64,000 bases of DNA. It comes from Candidatus Helarchaeota archaeon. Lineage in GTDB: Archaea; Asgardarchaeota; Lokiarchaeia; Helarchaeales; RDOG01. A model generated the notes under the pieces. The model was given only the letters and a program-made list of their open reading frames with translations. It made no database searches and was not told the origin of the DNA. Every line of letters starts with the position of its first letter. The stretch's first letter is position 1. The DNA lies in the NCBI GenBank assembly GCA_019058315.1, contig JAHPZH010000008.1:1-64000 (forward strand). The letters are read 5' to 3'. Below, one piece after another: positions 17,650-26,418 of the stretch. The translations under genes and the position numbers were made by a program.

Positions 17650-20583
17650 CTAATATAAAATGTTAATTATTTTATTTAAATATGAGATTATTATCCTCCT
17701 CACATTTATTACCGCTTTTCTATCCTTTATTTCATCATGTACTGAACCTACTCTAGAAGCATTAATAAATTCACAGCTGTCTTTAATTATTTTTATGTCT
17801 GCTTGACTGAAACTCTTTTTTATTTTATCTTTTAACTCATCTACAATAGGAGTTGACTTCTTATCTATATTTTTTATAAGATAAACCCATTGACCTAGTG
17901 TGATGGTTTTATTATATTTAAATACTTTTTTAAAATGGGTAGGGAGTGGTTTAAAATATTTTTGCGGTATTAGATTATTGTATTTCTTTAATACCTCATT
18001 TTTAAAATCAATCATTATTTTATCATGGAGTATATTTTCTAAACCCTTTGCATATTGCATTAAAATTGAAGAAAAATCCAGACCTATATTATCTTCCTTT
18101 AAATTTTTCACAAGATGTTCTGCTGTGTATAAAATACTTTTTATTTTATCAGATGTGATAGATTTTACGTTAATTATATCCCTTGCTAATTCTTCATACT
18201 CCAACTTCTTTAATTTTAAAGAATTTTTCTGATCTTCAGGAGCATATTTTATAGCCTTTTTCAAACATTCAATTGCTTTTATAAAGTTTAATTTGTAACT
18301 ATATGATGATCCCATATTTTTTAGAGCATTGACATATTTAGGATTTAAATCTAAAGCTTTTTCATAATATTCAATAGCTTTTTCGTGTAAATTTTGATCT
18401 GCGTAATTTGATCCCAGACTATTTAAAACCATTGCTTTAAAAATATTAGTATTTGCATTTGTTAACGCGATTTCAAAATTTTTTCGCCCCTCCTCAAAGA
18501 AGCCCAAATTCGTTAATTCAATGGAGATATCATTGTAGAAATTTCCTTTTGAATAATATTTAGGAATTATAGAGCTTAATTTGGTTATTATACTATCTAA
18601 AGTTTTTAAATGATTATTTTTTATTAGTTGTCTCAAGAAATCGCGAAGTAGATAATATAAATCTACCTCTCCTTCCATCTTCAATCTAATTGCTATTGCT
18701 ACATCTTTAATCCCTTCATCAATTTTTCCATTAATAATTTTTATAATACCTGGATAAATATAACCGTTAATTTCTTCTTTATTCTCTTTATTTAACAAAT
18801 TAAAATACTTTAAAGCTGAAGGAAAATCTCCTTTAGTAAAATACGTAACTCCTATATTGGTTAAAATCCGAAAATCTTTTTTTATTTGTTGTGCTTTTTT
18901 AAACCATTTAACTGCCTCATCAAATTGAAATGAGTTAAAAAGTTGAGTTCCTTTTACTAAATATCCGTCAAATTCTTTATTATTTTCAAAATCCTTCAAA
19001 AAATCTACATCTAATTTACCATCATCAAGTATAATCGCAGCATTTAATGAATTAAGCCTGTTATTAATATAACCTACTCTCTCACCCAATATATTTTCAT
19101 CATATTCTAACATTCTACTTAAATAAAAATATTCTTTTTCAAAATCTTTAATCCTCCTAAACGACATCGCCAGATTCATCAATATAGCAGCTTGTCCCAT
19201 CTTTGAATATTGATTTATTGAATCTTTTATAAGATTATATAACTTTTTTGCCTTTCTTACATTTCCAAGTTTATAATAAACTTCTGCAATATTTTTTAAA
19301 GTAATTAATATTCGATACCTCTTCAATTCTTTCTTTTCAGGACTATATTTCACATTCCTATAAATACCTCCAAAAGTTTCCACGAGTTTATCAATATTTT
19401 CCGGTTGATCAAGCTCATCTTGCATTAAATCTTCATCCATATTCATCAAAATATTTAAAGATTCGAAATAATTTATTAAGGCGTTTTTATAATCCCCTAA
19501 ATCTCTATGTGCTGTGGCTAAATTGTCATATCCTTGAAACTTATCTAGATCATTTCTACTCTTATCTAAGGAGAATTTTGCAATTTCTTTCGTTTCTTCT
19601 AGAAACCCATTGTTATACAAATAATAGTTTAAATTTTTCAATCCAATGAGTCCTTCTTCCTTACTATAGATACGATTTATAAAATCTTGATTTATAGCAA
19701 ATGGATATAAATCATTAATCATTTTCTCTTTTTGAGCAATACTCTTCTCATTAAACCAAATGGCTGAAGCAATCGATACAATATCATTAAAAAATTTATT
19801 TACGACCGCCATTTTTTCCAAATTAGGTTTTCCATATTCAGCTATGATATCATCAATAATTTCTTTATGAATAAATGAAGACAATTGTTTTGAAGATATA
19901 AATCTACTTAACATATGAGCTGATTGACGATAATTCCTTTGATAAAGTGGTTCAAATTTGATTTTTTTCGTAATATATCGAAAACCCATATATTTCCAAT
20001 GTTCGAGATGAACTGATCCTTTATATGGTGATAATGAGCCAAATAACATATAATCTACATTAATTCCGGTAAGATGATCAATATATAATATTCTTATAGC
20101 TTCAAATTCTAGATCATTTCCCTTTTTTAAAGCCTCTCTCATTTTAAATCTAAGAAAATTAAAAAGGACTTTTTGAATTTCTCTAGATTTAATGAGTCGT
20201 TCTTTATTATTATCATCAACTCTCGTTATGACTGGATGGAATTGGATTTTTTCTATATCTGTCTGATCCTTTGACTTTTCTTCTATTATATTAAAAATAT
20301 CCTCATTCACGTTATCAACATATTCACTTATTACCCTCTTAACATATTTTTTTACTTTTTTTTGTATTGTAGTATCATTCCCAACTTGTTCACACAGATA
20401 CAAGTTAAAACCAGGGTCCATTAACCTTCTTAATAAAAACACGTTATATAATTTTAAATGCATTAACAATTCTGGTTTCTTATCATCAGGTAACTCATCA
20501 AGTTGTTCTAATATCCTTTTATACCGATCAATGGTAAAAATTAACCATAAATTGTATTGAATTAAATCTAATTTTTTTGAAAT
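17650..20583 (-). CDS. TPR-repeat protein with C-terminal HEPN-like RX4H motif; probable ATT start
   Basis: 977 aa if started at ATT 20583. The first ATG is at 20463, but the frame stays open upstream to a TAA at 20586 and reads as protein (DRYKRILEQLDELPDDKKPE). An SD site, GGGAGGT, lies at 20597-20591, 7 bases before the ATT. The N-terminal 230 residues are helical and unrecognised. About 280-760 holds TPR hairpins, the clearest being HEKAIEYYEKALDLNPKYVN. The C-terminal helical domain contains INASRVGSVHDEIKDRKA, an R-x4-H motif as in HEPN RNases. TPR-HEPN proteins are common in defence islands, where HEPN domains cut RNA. It is transcribed in the same direction as the DISARM operon, 144 bases upstream of drmA. 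HEPN is inferred from one motif plus helix pattern. Confidence 0.65.
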   Translation of the reverse strand: MSKKLDLIQYNLWLIFTIDRYKRILEQLDELPDDKKPELLMHLKLYNVFLLRRLMDPGFNLYLCEQVGNDTTIQKKVKKYVKRVISEYVDNVNEDIFNIIEEKSKDQTDIEKIQFHPVITRVDDNNKERLIKSREIQKVLFNFLRFKMREALKKGNDLEFEAIRILYIDHLTGINVDYMLFGSLSPYKGSVHLEHWKYMGFRYITKKIKFEPLYQRNYRQSAHMLSRFISSKQLSSFIHKEIIDDIIAEYGKPNLEKMAVVNKFFNDIVSIASAIWFNEKSIAQKEKMINDLYPFAINQDFINRIYSKEEGLIGLKNLNYYLYNNGFLEETKEIAKFSLDKSRNDLDKFQGYDNLATAHRDLGDYKNALINYFESLNILMNMDEDLMQDELDQPENIDKLVETFGGIYRNVKYSPEKKELKRYRILITLKNIAEVYYKLGNVRKAKKLYNLIKDSINQYSKMGQAAILMNLAMSFRRIKDFEKEYFYLSRMLEYDENILGERVGYINNRLNSLNAAIILDDGKLDVDFLKDFENNKEFDGYLVKGTQLFNSFQFDEAVKWFKKAQQIKKDFRILTNIGVTYFTKGDFPSALKYFNLLNKENKEEINGYIYPGIIKIINGKIDEGIKDVAIAIRLKMEGEVDLYYLLRDFLRQLIKNNHLKTLDSIITKLSSIIPKYYSKGNFYNDISIELTNLGFFEEGRKNFEIALTNANTNIFKAMVLNSLGSNYADQNLHEKAIEYYEKALDLNPKYVNALKNMGSSYSYKLNFIKAIECLKKAIKYAPEDQKNSLKLKKLEYEELARDIINVKSITSDKIKSILYTAEHLVKNLKEDNIGLDFSSILMQYAKGLENILHDKIMIDFKNEVLKKYNNLIPQKYFKPLPTHFKKVFKYNKTITLGQWVYLIKNIDKKSTPIVDELKDKIKKSFSQADIKIIKDSCEFINASRVGSVHDEIKDRKAVINVRRIIISYLNKIINILY

Positions 20584-20590
20584 TTAATGG

Positions 20591-20597
20591 ACCTCCC
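20591..20597 (-). promoter_or_regulatory. Strong Shine-Dalgarno site before an ATT start
   Basis: On the minus strand the sequence reads GGGAGGTCCATTAAATT. GGAGG matches the archaeal anti-SD. The spacing of about 8 bases from GGAGG to ATT matches the 7-base spacing at ATG, GTG and TTG starts of other genes here (7617, 61864, 45575). This site decides the start of the TPR-HEPN gene. Confidence 0.55.
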
Positions 20598-20732
20598 ATT
20601 GAAATTTAATTTATAAAATAAATCATTTTATTTAATTTTAATGATCTTAAGAAGTACCTTTTAATGTTATATATCCATTTTTACTAAATATTTATAATAA
20701 AAATTAGTTTTAATTTTCAAACATACTAATTA

Positions 20733-22109
20733 GTGATTTTATTGAATGATTACAAAAAATATCCCGAAAGGAAATTTATAAATGAATTAATGAAAAAATT
20801 TTCTCTTAGAAATGATAATTTCAGATTTGATAAAAAAAAATACTTAATAAGCCTTAATTTATATAACATACCTTTAAAAAAAATCCCTATAGAAATCGGT
20901 TTTTTTTTAAAATTAAAGGAAATAAATCTAAGTAACACTTCTATTACAAAGATTGAAGGATTAGACAAATTTTCTCAATTAGAAAAATTATATCTCGAAC
21001 AGAATATCATTAACAAAATAGAGGGTTTAGAAAGACTATCCAATCTAACAACATTATATCTCCACTTCAATAAAATTAATAAAATAGAGGGATTGGATAA
21101 TTTAATAAAATTAAAAGTGTTATGGCTCTATAAAAACGAAATTAAACAGATTGAAAATTTAAACAATCTTCCTAATTTACAAGATTTAAACCTAGGTTGG
21201 AATCAAATAACGCAAATAGAAGGATTAGAAAAAATATCGCAATTAGAACGATTGCAACTTAATAATAATGATATTTCTAAGATAGAAGGGCTCGAAAATT
21301 TAACACAATTAAAATTCCTGAACCTTAACAAAAATAGAATTAGAAAGATGGTGGGGTTAAATAAAAATTTAGAATTACAATATTTATATCTCAAAAAAAA
21401 TCGAATAACAAAAATAGAAGGATTAAATAGTCTTTTTAAATTAGATAAAATAGAACTCGATGGTAATTCTTTAAATAAAGAACATAAGGAAATAATTGAC
21501 AGAGGTATAGGGGCAATACACGAAAATTTTATAGAGAAGATAATTAACGAAAAACAAGAGAAAAAGGGAATTAATAAACTCAATCTTAAAGATTATGAAG
21601 AAATAATAGTAATAATTTATAGAATTGGATTAGAAATGCAAAGACATCCAAAACAATTTTTTAAATTGAAAGAACCTGAACTTCGTAATGAATTATTAGT
21701 TCACCTCAATATACATTATAAAGGGGCAGCTACAGGTGAAACAATTAATAATAACGGAAAAACAGACATTTTAATTAGGAGAGACAATAAAAATATTTTA
21801 ATTGCAGAATGTAAAATTTGGAGGGATGAAGCATGGTTAATAAAGGGAATAAAACAATTATTAGGGTATCTTACATGGGAAGACATAAATACTGCCATAA
21901 TCCTATTTTGTAAAAATAAAAAATTAACTCCTATTATAAAAAAAGCAAGAGAAATTCTTGAAAATCATACTTGTTATGAAAAAAAATGTGAATTCATAGA
22001 AGATGAATTAAAAAATGAAAAAATAATTTTATATAAATTTCATAATTCTGATGATTTTGATAAAAAATTGAATTTAACATTAATTGTTATCCATATACCC
22101 GATAATTAG
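20733..22109 (+). CDS. LRR protein with PD-(D/E)xK nuclease-like C-terminus
   Basis: 458 aa. Residues 1-275 are a close, gap-free paralogue of the LRR module at 1988-5548: the same N-terminal cap (DYKKYPE), the same nine SDS22-like repeats, the same linker RGIGAIHE. Both use a GTG start. The C-terminal 170 residues differ completely. They show TGETINNNGKTDILIRR and ILIAECKIWR, the E...D...E-x-K pattern of PD-(D/E)xK nucleases, followed by helix and strand consistent with the Mrr-like core. The protein lacks any NTPase domain. Probable role: LRR sensor or scaffold coupled to a DNA-cutting effector; the activity is inferred. It faces away from the TPR-HEPN gene, with a shared upstream region of about 150 bases. 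Confidence 0.8.
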   Translation: MILLNDYKKYPERKFINELMKKFSLRNDNFRFDKKKYLISLNLYNIPLKKIPIEIGFFLKLKEINLSNTSITKIEGLDKFSQLEKLYLEQNIINKIEGLERLSNLTTLYLHFNKINKIEGLDNLIKLKVLWLYKNEIKQIENLNNLPNLQDLNLGWNQITQIEGLEKISQLERLQLNNNDISKIEGLENLTQLKFLNLNKNRIRKMVGLNKNLELQYLYLKKNRITKIEGLNSLFKLDKIELDGNSLNKEHKEIIDRGIGAIHENFIEKIINEKQEKKGINKLNLKDYEEIIVIIYRIGLEMQRHPKQFFKLKEPELRNELLVHLNIHYKGAATGETINNNGKTDILIRRDNKNILIAECKIWRDEAWLIKGIKQLLGYLTWEDINTAIILFCKNKKLTPIIKKAREILENHTCYEKKCEFIEDELKNEKIILYKFHNSDDFDKKLNLTLIVIHIPDN

Positions 22110-22365
22110 AAATAAGATATTGATATAATCTTCGTATTTTTTGAATTGATCAAGAAAAATTTATGCATCTAAATATTTACTTATTCTCTCGACAACTTAT
22201 AACAAGGATATTAGGTTGTGAAAAAAAATAAATAAGGAAAAAGTGAAAAATAAAAAAATCTATTAAAAAGGTAAAGGAGAGAATATAAAATTAATGAATT
22301 GATTATCGTGAATTATTTAATTTGTGGAGGTCATTATTTCTGATCAAAGGTTAGCCTGGAGTAAT

Positions 22366-25300
22366 ATGGATCATTATATTTTACATTTTTCGGATTTGCA
22401 CTTTGGAGAACTGTCCGTTAAAGAGGATGCAATAGTCCCCGAACAATTTCATGATTTTTATAGATCTTTGACTGATAAAATCAATGAAATTATTAAAAAA
22501 CACTCTCCAAGATTAATAATCATATCAGGAGATATTGGTTCAAAGGGAAAAGTAACAAGAGATACTTATTTAATTAAATTCTTCAAATTATTTTCAAATA
22601 AAGGGATCCCCATTCTCTTATGTGTTGGAAATCATGATTTGGATGAAACCGTTAAAGATTTTGTTCGCTATTCAGAATATACTAAATTAATCAATGAAAT
22701 AAACGATTCTATTCTAAACACCAAATTATCTAAAGATTTTAATGAAAATCAAGCTAGTTACATTTTTATTGAAGAAATTAATTCTATATTTTTTTCCATA
22801 AATTCTACAGTGAGTAATAAATATATAGAAATAGGAAAACATAATGTAACAGGAAAACCCATTTATGACTCAAACCTTTCAGATTCAGGACTTTTTTCAA
22901 TAGATCAATTAGTTAATTTTTTAGAAGAAATAAGGGGTGTTTTAAAGGAAAAATTTGATGATGTTGATAAATTTCTCGTCACTCATTATTCTATTGATAA
23001 ATTTAAAAGAAGTAAAGAACATATAAGATATCTCGAAAAACATAATGTAAAGGTAATTTTTTCAGGTCATGAACATAATTACGATTATTTTCCATATAAA
23101 ACTCTTCATAACTTTGTGGCAGGATCAATTTTAGTTAAATATAAACACAGACTTTCTTATGATCTATCAGTTTCAAATCCGCTTCAATTTAATTTATATA
23201 AACTTGATACAAATCAAAAGAATATACAATATTGGGTGATTTCAAAAGATCCGATAGAAGCAGATTGGAAATTAAAAGAACAAGGATCAATAAATTATTC
23301 ACTTCATCCAAAAAAAGAAATTGAGTCATCAGAAGATAACTATGATACTATTATGTCAATAAATGAAAAGAAATCTGAATATTTCCGTATATTAAAGACA
23401 GGTGGAACTAGAAGTGTAATTTATCATATAGATATTGAAGACAAAAAAGTTATCCCAATTAGAGAATTAACTTCTCATGTAGAAGACTTATTATTTAATA
23501 AAAACGAATGGGTGCTTATTTCAGGGGGTTCAGGTTTTTCAAAAACTACTACTGCAAAAATAGTTGCATTTAACCTTAAAACGAATGCTTCCTCTAAGGA
23601 TAAGATTTATATTAGATTCGCAGAAACTTCAACCGAGATACACGAATTCCTAGAATTTATTGAAAAAACAGATGAAAAATGGTTGTTAATTTTAGACGAT
23701 TTGCACCGTAAAGAATTTGGAGAATTAAAAGAAAGATTGAGTTCGATAACGGAATTTATTAATAAAAAATATCAACTCCATATTTTATCTCTATCAAGAG
23801 TTTCTAAAAAAGGATTATTTAAATTATGCGGGAATGATTCTAAGTGTCAGCAAATCATAAATTGTTTTCGAGAAGTTAAATGTGAAGATTTTCAAAATGA
23901 AATAGATAAAACAAAAGAAGAACTTGTAAAAAACTTTCTTAAATCAGAAAAAGAAGTTCCTTTACCTTTAATTAATGATATAAGTTCTAAAATTTTAAGT
24001 AGATTTGGTCAAGATTTTGTTACTATTGCCTTTGCACTTTGGGGAATAGAGCCAAAAATAGAAGATTTTCAAGCAGAACAAATTTTGTTGGGATTAAAAA
24101 AAGTTATTTTACAAGAATTAAATGAGGCTAAAGAAAGAATTTCAAGTTACAATATAACTGAACGCACATTTCTTCGTTGTTATATAGGTGTATGTTACGA
24201 AGCATTATTTGACGAATTAATTACCTTAAATCACTTCGAATTTGCAGAAAATAGTTCAGATCAGAATAAAGATAAACGTAATGACATTTTTATCACATTA
24301 GAAAGCTTAATTGATCAAGGCTTGCTTTATGAAAAAATCATTCCAGTTGAACCAAATTCTAAAACTTTTCACACAGTTTATGGATTAAAACACGCAGAAA
24401 TAGCTGAAATACATTTAAAAGCATTGCAAATAACTGAAGAATTCTTAGATGGATCTTATAAATGGTCTAATCTTTCAACACTTCGCCATTTTGAAGCACA
24501 TATCATAAAAGATTTCGATTTTGATTATTTTTTCAAGAATTTTACAAATTTAATATCTTTGGATCTATCTCATATGCAAATAAAACATTTACCAGAATCG
24601 ATCTCTAATTTAAAATCTCTTACAAAATTAAATTTATCAGATTGTTATTTAGAAAGTCTTCCTAAATCATTAGGTGATCTGCAATCACTCCAGGTTTTAT
24701 CCTTAATTCGAAATTTTTATTTAAATCACCTACCAGAATCCATTTGTAATTTAAAATTACTTAAAATTTTACAATTATCTTTTACTAATATTAGTTGTTT
24801 ACCTAAATTATTTGGTAATTTACAGTCGCTTGAAAAACTATTATTGACCAGATGTCAATTAAAGACTTTACCCAACTCATTTGGTGATTTAAAATCATTA
24901 AAAGATTTGGCTTTAGACAATAATGGATTAGAAACTATACCAAGCTCTTTTGGAAATTTGGATTCGCTCGAATCATTAGATTTAAAGAATAATAATTTGG
25001 AAACTCTTCCCAATTCTTTTGGAACCCTAATTTCTCTCAAATGGTTGAATCTGAGTTTAAATCAATTTAAAAATCTTCCTGAATTTTTTTGTGAGTTAAA
25101 AAAACTTGAAATTTTGTATTTATCTCTCAATACCAAATTAGAGTCTTTACCAAAATCTTTTGGAAAACTGGAAAACCTTCAACAATTATATATAAGCGAA
25201 ATTTATGGATTAAAAAACCTTCCGGACTCCTTTGGTAATTTAAAATCTCTTCAAAGACTTCAAATAATGGATACTTCTTTAGAGCGACTTCCAGAATCTA

Positions 25301-25452
25301 TATGTAACTTGCAATCTCTCAAAAAGATCAATTTAAGTAAGAATAAATCTTTAATCATCTCTAAGACAATTAAAACTTTTTTTGAAAATATTATAAAAAA
25401 TGGTGGAGAAGTCATTTTTCCTGAATCTAGTGAAAATTTTCTTCAGGAATAA
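22366..25452 (+). CDS. NLR-like protein: calcineurin-like phosphoesterase - STAND NTPase - LRR
   Basis: 1028 aa from ATG 22366. GTG 22324 gives 14 more residues, and a GGAGGT at 22326-22331 makes the exact start uncertain. The N-terminal metallophosphoesterase is complete: HFSDLHFG (D-x-H), ISGDIGSKGK (GD), CVGNHDLDE (GNHD), VTHYS and SGHEHNYD (GHxH). A P-loop NTPase follows from about residue 370, with ISGGSGFSKTTTAK (the Gly of the usual GKT is Ser) and Walker B WLLILDDLH. A helical/winged-helix arm and about twelve plant- or Shoc2-type LRRs (from about 720) follow, of the form LPxSFGNLxSLxxLxLxxN. The order effector-STAND-LRR is that of NLR receptors. The LRR type differs from the SDS22 type of the two neighbours. 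A nucleic-acid- or nucleotide-cleaving effector is inferred. Confidence 0.85.
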   Translation: MDHYILHFSDLHFGELSVKEDAIVPEQFHDFYRSLTDKINEIIKKHSPRLIIISGDIGSKGKVTRDTYLIKFFKLFSNKGIPILLCVGNHDLDETVKDFVRYSEYTKLINEINDSILNTKLSKDFNENQASYIFIEEINSIFFSINSTVSNKYIEIGKHNVTGKPIYDSNLSDSGLFSIDQLVNFLEEIRGVLKEKFDDVDKFLVTHYSIDKFKRSKEHIRYLEKHNVKVIFSGHEHNYDYFPYKTLHNFVAGSILVKYKHRLSYDLSVSNPLQFNLYKLDTNQKNIQYWVISKDPIEADWKLKEQGSINYSLHPKKEIESSEDNYDTIMSINEKKSEYFRILKTGGTRSVIYHIDIEDKKVIPIRELTSHVEDLLFNKNEWVLISGGSGFSKTTTAKIVAFNLKTNASSKDKIYIRFAETSTEIHEFLEFIEKTDEKWLLILDDLHRKEFGELKERLSSITEFINKKYQLHILSLSRVSKKGLFKLCGNDSKCQQIINCFREVKCEDFQNEIDKTKEELVKNFLKSEKEVPLPLINDISSKILSRFGQDFVTIAFALWGIEPKIEDFQAEQILLGLKKVILQELNEAKERISSYNITERTFLRCYIGVCYEALFDELITLNHFEFAENSSDQNKDKRNDIFITLESLIDQGLLYEKIIPVEPNSKTFHTVYGLKHAEIAEIHLKALQITEEFLDGSYKWSNLSTLRHFEAHIIKDFDFDYFFKNFTNLISLDLSHMQIKHLPESISNLKSLTKLNLSDCYLESLPKSLGDLQSLQVLSLIRNFYLNHLPESICNLKLLKILQLSFTNISCLPKLFGNLQSLEKLLLTRCQLKTLPNSFGDLKSLKDLALDNNGLETIPSSFGNLDSLESLDLKNNNLETLPNSFGTLISLKWLNLSLNQFKNLPEFFCELKKLEILYLSLNTKLESLPKSFGKLENLQQLYISEIYGLKNLPDSFGNLKSLQRLQIMDTSLERLPESICNLQSLKKINLSKNKSLIISKTIKTFFENIIKNGGEVIFPESSENFLQE

Positions 25453-25531
25453 TTTTTATCATAACTAGAATGTTCTTTATGACTGAAATTTTGCATTTTT
25501 TTTATTTTTTCTTTCGTTCTTATAATGATAA

Positions 25532-26086
25532 TTATATTTTAATATTGGTTTCTTTTTCAAAATATTTCAGTAATTTATAGAATTTTTCCTTGATCTTATT
25601 ATCAATATAAAAATTTTCTACTTCTCTCTCCACACTTTTTTTAATTTCTTTTGTAATTCCCGCCTGTCCTTTAAAGGTAATATATTTTTCAATTAATTGA
25701 TTAAGTTTAAAGATTAAATTATAAAATTCTATAAAATCTAGGACAATTTGTGGAGTTCCTAACTCTGGATTCAAGCCTTTTCCCATTACGAATCGCCAAT
25801 CACCATCCGTAAATTTTTTATTAAAATATTCGACAGAACCTTTTTTCTCTATTAATCCTTTATTGTATTTAAAATCATCAACTAATAGCATCAAGGATCT
25901 TTCCCTTTTTTTCTTTTCTCCAACTTTAATTTTCTTTAAATCCAAAATATGTCTTAGATAAAATGCTATAAAAGGCGTAACAAATGCTAGAATTACTGTC
26001 CAAACTTGAATCCATCCATTTCTATCAGAAATTATATTTGCTTCAATTTGAACCCATAATTGAACTAAAAATTGATCTAAATTCAA
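25532..26086 (-). CDS. Small single-TM protein of unknown function
   Basis: 184 aa with a TTG start preceded by AGGGTG. One membrane helix near residues 26-45 (IQVWTVILAFVTPFIAFYL) is followed by a basic stretch (KKIKVGEKKKRER) that would place the rest in the cytoplasm. The remainder is helical with alternating Lys/Glu. No family motif recognised. Small membrane-anchored proteins beside STAND genes are sometimes effectors or partners, but nothing in the sequence shows this. It converges on the phosphoesterase-STAND-LRR gene. Confidence 0.55.
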   Translation of the reverse strand: MNLDQFLVQLWVQIEANIISDRNGWIQVWTVILAFVTPFIAFYLRHILDLKKIKVGEKKKRERSLMLLVDDFKYNKGLIEKKGSVEYFNKKFTDGDWRFVMGKGLNPELGTPQIVLDFIEFYNLIFKLNQLIEKYITFKGQAGITKEIKKSVEREVENFYIDNKIKEKFYKLLKYFEKETNIKI

Positions 26087-26418
26087 TTCAAAACACCCTT
26101 TAACTTATTTTGATTCTTTCTAATTTTTTCTCCTTCCAAAAACTCATTCTCCTTTTTCAACCCATTCAAAAAACTGAAATTCATAAGAGGTTAACCCCCT
26201 TTTATCATCATTTTTGGAAGTATAGATTATTTCTTATTATATTTTCTTCGATTTATAATATTTTTTTTCTAGAACCGAAAATTTTACAGTGCTTCTTTTT
26301 TGTTCAATTTTTGATTAAATAAATTTACAAATATTAAAAAAATCTATAGTTATGATTAACAATAATTGAAATTATTATATCCAATTCTTGAATTTTTTGA
26401 CTTCTAATTCTTCAGGAA

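Noticed and set aside
26110..26322. 70-residue frame on the plus strand
   Set aside because: Phe/Leu-rich low-complexity reading of AT-rich spacer, no ribosome site and no family.
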